Position numbers and translations under genes: made by a program
From: Deltaproteobacteria bacterium
Lineage (GTDB): Bacteria > Myxococcota > Myxococcia > Myxococcales > SZAS-1
DNA: 37,489 nucleotides
Direction of reading: 5' to 3'
Assembly (NCBI GenBank): GCA_018266075.1
Contig: JAFEBB010000071.1
Location: 1 to 37,489, forward strand
Notes under the pieces: model-generated
What the model saw: the letters and a program-made list of their open reading frames with translations, nothing else
Database searches by the model: none
Told to the model about the DNA's origin: nothing
In this document: piece by piece, positions 32,521 through 37,489 of the stretch
How positions within the stretch are numbered: position 1 is the first letter of the stretch
Layout of the letters: every line of letters starts with the position of its first letter

Positions 32521-34079
32521 GGCGTCTGCCCCTGGTCGGCGAGGTGGCCTGCGAGGAACCCGTAGACCCGCATGGCGTCGGCGCGGCTCGCGCCCTGCAG
32601 CGGGAAGAACGTCACATCGCCGAGCGCGCTCTGGTGCGTGGCAAATCCAAACGTGCCCGCCACGCCCATCTGCACCACGCCGTCGTCGAGCACGAGGCCG
32701 CCCAGCGCGAGCGAGTCGGGCTGCACGGTGACCACCGAGCCGGTGATCCGCGAGGTGTCGTTCGGGTCCTCACCGGGCACAGGCGCCGCGCCGCTCCCCA
32801 TCGCGTTCACGGGGACGCCGAGCAGCAACAGGCCGCTCGCGGGATCGATGGCGCTCGCGGTGGGCGACCCGTCGAGCTCGAGCGGGCTCTGGTGCAGCAC
32901 CAGCCGCGAGCCATCGTCCACGAGGGTCACGCCGCTGAGCTCCGCCGCCGCACCGGCCGAGGTGCTCACCGACGCGTGCACGAAGAATGCGTGCCCGTGC
33001 GACACCAGCGGCGAGCCGTTCGGCGCCGCGGGCAGGATGTCGGTGTCCGTGCGGTCGACGAGGGGCTCCCAGCCCGCGACGGCCGTTCCGCTCGAGGGAT
33101 AGATGAGCAGCGCGCCGCCGCCGAGATCCGCGAAGTGGCTCGGGACACCGGCGAGGCTGCTGAACACGTGCGTGAGCGAGGTGTTGCCGGTGGCATCCAG
33201 CAACGCCGCCGTGCCGCTGCCCGCGCCCTGGTAGAGCGCCGCGACGTAGCGGTTGAAGCCCGCGCCTTGCGGCACGGCGATGTCCACCAGCCCGCTCGCG
33301 CCCGGGAAGAAGAGGAAGTTCACCGCGCTCTCGATGCCGGCGTCGCTCACGTCCACCTCGAGCGCGAGCACGTCGTCGGAGTTGGCGGTGCGCACGTAGA
33401 GGTACTTGCCGTCGGGCGCGAAGAGCGTCTGCTGCGGGTGGAGCACCGTGCCGTCGGGCAGCTTGAGCGGCACCTGCACTTGATGCGTTGGCTGATCGAG
33501 CGCGAGCAGCACGATGGTTCCGTCCATCACCACCGCCGCGACCGGATCGCCCGGAGAGAAGATCACCTTCTCCGGCGCCAAGGACTCGGTGTTCAACGAG
33601 AGCGTGGTCTGCGTGAACGCGAAGAGGTCCACGACCGTGATCTGGTTGTTGTTTCGGGCCGCCGGACCGCCGGGCGCAGGCGCGATCGCAGGATCGAACG
33701 AGAGCACCGCGTAGTGGCCGTCGTCCGAGACGGCGATGTGGTCGTAGGCGCCGCCGACGGTGAGCGAGCGCCGTGTGCCATCTGGAAGCGAGATGGCGTC
33801 GAAGAGCGGCGCGTCGCCGCGGCCGCCGGTGATCACGAAGCCATTGGGCGTGGCCGCGAGGGTGCGCGGCAGCGCGAGCACGTCGAGCCCCATGGGCAGC
33901 TTGGCGCCCGAGGGATCCAGCACCTCGGCCACCGACTGGCTGCGGTTGAGCCACACCAGCTCATTCGCCGCGACCACCGGACCGACGACGTCGATCGGCG
34001 CATCCCAGCTCGCGCTGCGCGTACCACAGCCGAGCGCGGCGACGGCTGCGAGGGCGACTGCATTCGTTCGAATGCTCAT
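32517..34079 (-). CDS. Beta-propeller lipoprotein (operon member 2)
   Basis: 520 residues from ATG 34079. The start overlaps the upstream stop (ATGA) and the stop overlaps the start of the barrel gene. It has a short lipoprotein signal (AVALAAVAALGC). The body has propeller-like strand repeats: AYDHIAVSDDGHYAVLSFDPAI, QITVVDLFAFTQTTLSL, ATVVLLALDQPTHQVQVPLKLP, TLFAPDGKYLYVRTANSDDVLALEVDVSDAG, ASGLVDIAVPQGAGFNRYV, LLLGVPVNAMG. 'FAPDGKYLYV' is YVTN-like. There is no low-complexity Ser/Thr tether. The location is inferred to be the outer membrane or periplasm. Confidence 0.75.
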   Translation of the reverse strand: MSIRTNAVALAAVAALGCGTRSASWDAPIDVVGPVVAANELVWLNRSQSVAEVLDPSGAKLPMGLDVLALPRTLAATPNGFVITGGRGDAPLFDAISLPDGTRRSLTVGGAYDHIAVSDDGHYAVLSFDPAIAPAPGGPAARNNNQITVVDLFAFTQTTLSLNTESLAPEKVIFSPGDPVAAVVMDGTIVLLALDQPTHQVQVPLKLPDGTVLHPQQTLFAPDGKYLYVRTANSDDVLALEVDVSDAGIESAVNFLFFPGASGLVDIAVPQGAGFNRYVAALYQGAGSGTAALLDATGNTSLTHVFSSLAGVPSHFADLGGGALLIYPSSGTAVAGWEPLVDRTDTDILPAAPNGSPLVSHGHAFFVHASVSTSAGAAAELSGVTLVDDGSRLVLHQSPLELDGSPTASAIDPASGLLLLGVPVNAMGSGAAPVPGEDPNDTSRITGSVVTVQPDSLALGGLVLDDGVVQMGVAGTFGFATHQSALGDVTFFPLQGASRADAMRVYGFLAGHLADQGQTP

Positions 34080-35806
34080 GGCGAGATCCCCGCGTTGAGG
34101 GCGTAGCCGGTGGCGGTGCGCACCTGCTCGCTCGACAGATCGACAAACGAAATCCGGCCCGCCGGGTGGTCCTGCGTCACCCAGATCACCGGCGTGGAGT
34201 TGGCGAACGGCCCTGCGAACTGCGGCGCCGAAGCGAGCGACAGCGTCGAGGTCACCAGCGTCTGCAGATCGATCGCGTCGATCTGGAACGTCTCGGCGTC
34301 GGGATCGCTGAGCGTGACCGCGGCGTGCGTGCCGTCGCTGGAGAAGACGAACTCCTGCGGCGGAACGGTCTGCGTCAGCTTGAGCTGCGCCTGGTTCGCT
34401 TGCAGATCCACCACGCTGTAGCCCTGCGAGACATCCACCATGTGCTGGTACGAGTCGGCAGCGGTGCTCCCGGGATTCGGCGCGTGCAGCACGACCACGG
34501 TGTGGCCGTCGGGGCCGATACCGAGCGTGTTCACCCACTTCTTCAAGCCGTCGAAGTTGGTGACGGTCGCGGTCGTGAGATCGAGCACCACGAAGCTCTT
34601 CGAGGGCTGCACGTTGGTGAAGAGCGCGGCGAGCTTGCCGTCCGGCGAGAGCGAGGCCTGCCCTGCGTTCGCCGTGCACGCGATCGGTCCGGCATCGGGC
34701 GCGCCGCCGTCGACGATCCCGGGCGTGCATTCGTCCGCGGTGAGCGTCACCGGCACCACCGACACCTTCGACGGATCCGTGAGCGCATCCGGCAGCGGGA
34801 ACGTCGCCACCTGTCCCGTGTCGCGGAGCACGGTGAGGGCAGTGCTGCCGTTCGCCGCGAGCTCCACGTCGCTGGGCGTGCCGGGCATGGTGAGCGCGGT
34901 GAGCTGCCGCGTGGCCACTTCGAGGACCTCGACGTCGTGGCTCGCATACGAGCGCAGGAGCGCGTACGTGCCGTCCGGCGACGAGACTGCGTTCCGGCTG
35001 GCCACCGCCGAGAACGCAGTCGGCAGCGAGATCGATTGGGGCAGCGGCTTGCTCGCGAGGTTCGCGAGATCGATCACCGCCACGTGGTCCTCGCCGATGA
35101 CCACGGCGTCCGCGGCCGCGCCGTTCTCCACGCGGAAGAACGCGTTGGTGTCGCGGCGTCCAGCGGCGCGCTCGACGATGGGCACGGGCGTGCCCGCAGC
35201 GAGCTGGCTCACGTCCACCACGCCGACGATCCCTTCGGCACCTTCGTCGGGCGTCTGCGGATCCATGGTCCAGAGCAGCGCCCAGTGGCCGTCCGACGAC
35301 GCTGCGACATTCGGGTAGTGGCGATTGGTCGCCTGCGTTTGGAGATGACACGCCTGCGCATCGCACGAGAGGAACGACACGCTCGCGCCCGCGCGCGCCA
35401 CGATCACCGCCGCGTCCTGGTTGGGAATCACCTGCAAGCCGTACGGCTCGTGCGGCAAGGTGATCGATCGAATCGCGAGCGTGTTGGGGTCAATCACCGC
35501 GACCGAGTCGTTGTCGGGCGAGAGCGCGAACACGTAGTGCGCGCTCGTCTGCGGCTGCTGGAAGATGAGGATCTTCTGCTCGGGCGGCTTGCCGTCGCCC
35601 GCCACGCACTGCTGCGCCTGGCACAGCAAGCCGGTGGGGCAGTCGCTGTCCTGGAAGCACGTGCCTGAATGGCCTGAGCCGCCGGTGCCACCTCCAGGAA
35701 CGTCGTTCGCCGTCTTGGACGCCGACAGCGAGCCACCACACGCGCACACGATCAGCGAGAGCGCCGCGCCCAACAGGACGCGCGCCCGGGGTTCGAATCG
35801 AGCCAC
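34076..35806 (-). CDS. Beta-propeller lipoprotein (operon member 1)
   Basis: 576 residues; the start taken is GTG 35806 because GGAGG lies 4-5 bases upstream (an earlier in-frame ATG at 35836 adds ten residues). The signal VLLGAALSLIVCAC gives a lipobox Cys. A small Cys-rich motif (CFQDSDCPTGLLCQAQQC) follows. The propeller strands include YVFALSPDNDSVAVIDPNTL, YGLQVIPNQDAAVIVARAG, SDGHWALLWTMD, SSPDGTYALLRSYA, LSPDGKLAALFTN and 'FSSDGTHAAVTLSDPD'. It is the first of three coupled genes; the second begins inside its stop codon. The paralogous gene at 32517-34079 has similar length and strands, suggesting duplication within the operon. Confidence 0.75.
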   Translation of the reverse strand: MARFEPRARVLLGAALSLIVCACGGSLSASKTANDVPGGGTGGSGHSGTCFQDSDCPTGLLCQAQQCVAGDGKPPEQKILIFQQPQTSAHYVFALSPDNDSVAVIDPNTLAIRSITLPHEPYGLQVIPNQDAAVIVARAGASVSFLSCDAQACHLQTQATNRHYPNVAASSDGHWALLWTMDPQTPDEGAEGIVGVVDVSQLAAGTPVPIVERAAGRRDTNAFFRVENGAAADAVVIGEDHVAVIDLANLASKPLPQSISLPTAFSAVASRNAVSSPDGTYALLRSYASHDVEVLEVATRQLTALTMPGTPSDVELAANGSTALTVLRDTGQVATFPLPDALTDPSKVSVVPVTLTADECTPGIVDGGAPDAGPIACTANAGQASLSPDGKLAALFTNVQPSKSFVVLDLTTATVTNFDGLKKWVNTLGIGPDGHTVVVLHAPNPGSTAADSYQHMVDVSQGYSVVDLQANQAQLKLTQTVPPQEFVFSSDGTHAAVTLSDPDAETFQIDAIDLQTLVTSTLSLASAPQFAGPFANSTPVIWVTQDHPAGRISFVDLSSEQVRTATGYALNAGISP

Positions 35807-35992
35807 GGGACCTCCGCACGAGTTGGTCCGACCCAAAGCAAAAGGCGAACCAACGTTGTGCGCCCTGTCACACCCGGCGGGGCGCTCCCGAGATAAAGCG
35901 CACCGATTGCGGCTGCGGCGACGCCCGACGCATCAGGACATCCGTGTCAGGGTGCTCAGCCGCTCGCCTCAGAGTTTCAAATGCGCGGCGCG

Positions 35993-36601
35993 TCAGAGCT
36001 TGGGGCCGAGCGCGCCCACGCGTCGGCGGTAGGCGTCGAACGCCGGACCGAACTCAGCCGCGAGCACCGCGTCCTCGCGCTGCACGCGCCAGATCGCACT
36101 GGCCGTGAACCCGGCCGCGAGCAGCGCGCACGCGACGGTCGGTGTCATCGACACGGCACCCGTCGCCACCAGAATCAGCCCCACTTCCGACGGATGTCGC
36201 GCGAGCCGATACACCCCGCCCTGCTCCAGCGCCTGCGCGCGCGCGACCTCGGGGCCGCTCACGAACGCGGCGCCGAGTCGATGAATCGCGAGGAGCCTCA
36301 GCGCGCCGCCGAGGAGCACCAGCCCGATGCCGAGCGGATGTCGCAGCGGCCCGGCCACGCACGCGAGCTCCAGCGCCAGCAAGAGCGCGCTCCCGAGCGC
36401 CTCGGAAAGTCCAGCGCCCACCCGCACGCGGAGTGAATCCGGACGCCGCTCGCCGTCGCGCGAGAGCCCGGCCTCGCCGGCCGCGAGCAGCGCAAACGCG
36501 ACGATGGGAATCGGCGAGAGGCCTTCACCAAGGAGTCGAGCGCCGAGCGCGAGCAGCGCGCCCGCGCCCAAACCAGCCGCGAGCGCCCAGAGGGCCTTCA
36601 C
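35993..36601 (-). CDS. ICMT/PEMT-like membrane methyltransferase
   Basis: 202 residues with about five membrane helices. It carries the isoprenylcysteine O-methyltransferase-like signature: GVYRLARHPSEVGLILVATG (the H-P motif for SAM binding) and, near the end, EDAVLAAEFGPAFDAYRRRV (E...L...FG..Y pattern). It would use SAM at the membrane; the acceptor is unknown (lipid, quinone or prenylated molecule). GTG start at 36601. Its start overlaps the stop of the zinc-ribbon gene by 4 bases (GTGA), so translation is coupled. Confidence 0.75.
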   Translation of the reverse strand: MKALWALAAGLGAGALLALGARLLGEGLSPIPIVAFALLAAGEAGLSRDGERRPDSLRVRVGAGLSEALGSALLLALELACVAGPLRHPLGIGLVLLGGALRLLAIHRLGAAFVSGPEVARAQALEQGGVYRLARHPSEVGLILVATGAVSMTPTVACALLAAGFTASAIWRVQREDAVLAAEFGPAFDAYRRRVGALGPKL

Positions 36602-37212
36602 GCGGTGGCCGCCGGCAGCGTCGCGATCGACAACAAGCCGCGGACGCTCGCTTCCGTGAGCCCGATGAGCGCGCCAAAGCGGCTCAGCTCCTCGACCTTG
36701 GTGGGCGAGAGCGGCCCCGAAAAGTGGGCCCCCTCGATGGCGCTCTGGAGCACGCGCTCACGCTGCGAGGGTGAGAGGTGCTTGCTGAAGTTCGAGAAGT
36801 ACGCCGGCGCGTCCACCTGGGCCAGCGCGGTGCGCTCGCGCGCGAGGTCCTGGTCGGTGAGCGGCAGCGAGGTGAGCTTGCGATAGGTGGCCAGCGTCGA
36901 CGCGGCGTCGGTCTCGACGGGCACCTGCCAGAGCAGCGCCCGGAGCATGGCCCGCTTGAGCTCCACCTCGAGGTTCACGTCCACCGCGGGCGGCAGCCTC
37001 AGGCTGAGCACCTCGGTCTTGAAGGTGCCATGGCAGAGCCCGCACTCGATGAACTGGCCCAGATCACCCACGGGAAAGACGGGGATGAAGTAGAGCGTGA
37101 ACCAGCGCTTGGCGTGCTTGCGCTCGTAGCTCTGGCCCGGGCCGCAGCGGGGACAGCCGAACTGCCCGCGCTCCACCACGCCCACCCGCGTCCGCGTGCC
37201 GAAGATGATCAT
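36598..37212 (-). CDS. Zinc-ribbon protein with TerB-like C-terminal region
   Basis: 204 residues, starting at ATG 37212 (AGGG about 9 bases upstream); a GTG at 37239 is possible. The N-terminus MIIFGTRTRVGVVERGQFGC opens a zinc ribbon with C-P-R-C, then ~30 residues (including WFTLYFIPVFPVGD) and C-G-L-C. This is a recurrent 'zinc-ribbon with membrane-like hydrophobic core' domain of unknown role. The C-terminal ~80 residues (LSPSQRERVLQSAIEGAHFS to LIGLTEASVRGLL) are helical and resemble the TerB helical bundle. Coupled to the ICMT-like gene that follows. Function unknown. Confidence 0.7.
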   Translation of the reverse strand: MIIFGTRTRVGVVERGQFGCPRCGPGQSYERKHAKRWFTLYFIPVFPVGDLGQFIECGLCHGTFKTEVLSLRLPPAVDVNLEVELKRAMLRALLWQVPVETDAASTLATYRKLTSLPLTDQDLARERTALAQVDAPAYFSNFSKHLSPSQRERVLQSAIEGAHFSGPLSPTKVEELSRFGALIGLTEASVRGLLSIATLPAATA

Positions 37213-37271
37213 GCGTTCGGTCCCTCGTTCCGTGCCCACTCAACGGATGGAGCTGCCGAGGTGTGAAGCCC

Positions 37272-37310
37272 AAAAACGCGCGAAGCCCGACCTCTTGCGA
37301 GGCCGGGCTC
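37272..37310 (-). terminator. Rho-independent terminator of the cold-shock gene
   Basis: On the minus strand AGCCCGGCCTC pairs with GAGGTCGGGCT (one G-T wobble) around a GCAA loop, followed after six bases by TTTTT. It lies about 23 bases downstream of the cold-shock stop codon. Confidence 0.75.
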
Positions 37311-37332
37311 CGGCAGTGCGACGCGGTGAAGC

Positions 37333-37489
37333 TTAGCCCGCGCGGACGTTCGAGGCCTGCAGGCCCTTGGGGCCCTTGGTCACATCGAACTGCACCTTCT
37401 GGCCCTCGGCCAGGGTGCGGAAGCCGTCCATCTGGATGGCGGTGTGGTGGACGAACACGTCCTCACCACCGTCGTCCTGCTGGATGAAA
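37333..37489 (-). CDS. Cold-shock protein (CspA family), C-terminal part
   Basis: The partial gene runs off the right edge; TAA at 37333. The visible 51 codons read [20 protein letters not shown], then [20 protein letters not shown] and [11 protein letters not shown]. They include the RNP2-like VFVHH motif of the CspA OB-fold (the usual form is VFVHF, so the Phe is His here) and the closing '[10 protein letters not shown]'. Cold-shock proteins bind single-stranded RNA and act as RNA chaperones. A clear terminator follows. Confidence 0.9.
   Translation of the reverse strand, partial: FIQQDDGGEDVFVHHTAIQMDGFRTLAEGQKVQFDVTKGPKGLQASNVRAG

Noticed and set aside
32517-35366. One 949-residue minus-strand protein covering both propeller genes
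   Set aside because: The N-terminal third is the wrong frame of the upstream propeller gene; the true second gene starts at ATG 34079 with its own lipobox.

Overview
The window is high-G+C DNA with dense genes on both strands. Many secreted lipoproteins follow one plan: lipobox, Ser/Thr/Gly-rich tether, folded domain. Together with FG-GAP, 'CGxCGxxC' Cys-rich and beta-helix surface proteins, HemJ and a myo-inositol-1-phosphate synthase, this suggests a myxobacterium-like member of the Myxococcota. That placement is inferred from gene style; there is no rRNA or marker gene here to confirm it. I see no tRNA, rRNA, CRISPR array, insertion sequence or prophage.

Left part (1-7.5 kb): the edge of a minus-strand gene; a Lon substrate-binding-domain protein with a C-terminal zinc finger, followed by a membrane protein with a Cys-pair zinc site; a LuxR-type regulator; two small genes, the second resembling Imm33/DUF2185 immunity proteins; a secreted protein with two twin-CX3C hairpins; an FG-GAP propeller lipoprotein; two small unknowns; and a zinc-ribbon/TPR protein whose last TPR is cut by an in-frame TAG.

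Middle (7.7-24.5 kb): a lipoprotein with eleven Cys-rich repeats, a beta-propeller gene remnant, a LamG-like lipoprotein, a large lipoprotein with an alpha/beta-hydrolase signature, a GNAT acetyltransferase also cut by an in-frame TAG, an aldo/keto reductase, a repeat-rich secreted protein, Ino1, a pectate-lyase-like beta-helix lipoprotein, a zinc-ribbon membrane protein with an HELGH motif, HemJ, a SRPBCC protein, an MDR oxidoreductase, a possible acyl-CoA synthetase remnant and a SAM methyltransferase.

Right part (24.6-37.5 kb): two convergent GT-C-type membrane glycosyltransferases whose ends overlap by 50 bp; a small secreted protein with a candidate sigma-54 promoter; a DUF1565-type beta-helix lipoprotein; a Baeyer-Villiger-type monooxygenase overlapping an HSL-type esterase (a ketone-to-ester-to-alcohol-plus-acid module); a translationally coupled three-gene operon encoding two beta-propeller lipoproteins and an outer-membrane beta-barrel; an ICMT-like membrane methyltransferase coupled to a zinc-ribbon protein; and the 3' end of a cold-shock protein gene with its terminator.

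The themes are cell-surface tethered proteins, envelope glycosyl and lipid chemistry, and repeated use of zinc-ribbon modules. The strongest leads for something undescribed are the barrel-plus-two-propeller operon, the twin-CX3C secreted protein, the HELGH zinc-ribbon membrane protein, and the two separate genes interrupted by in-frame TAG codons.
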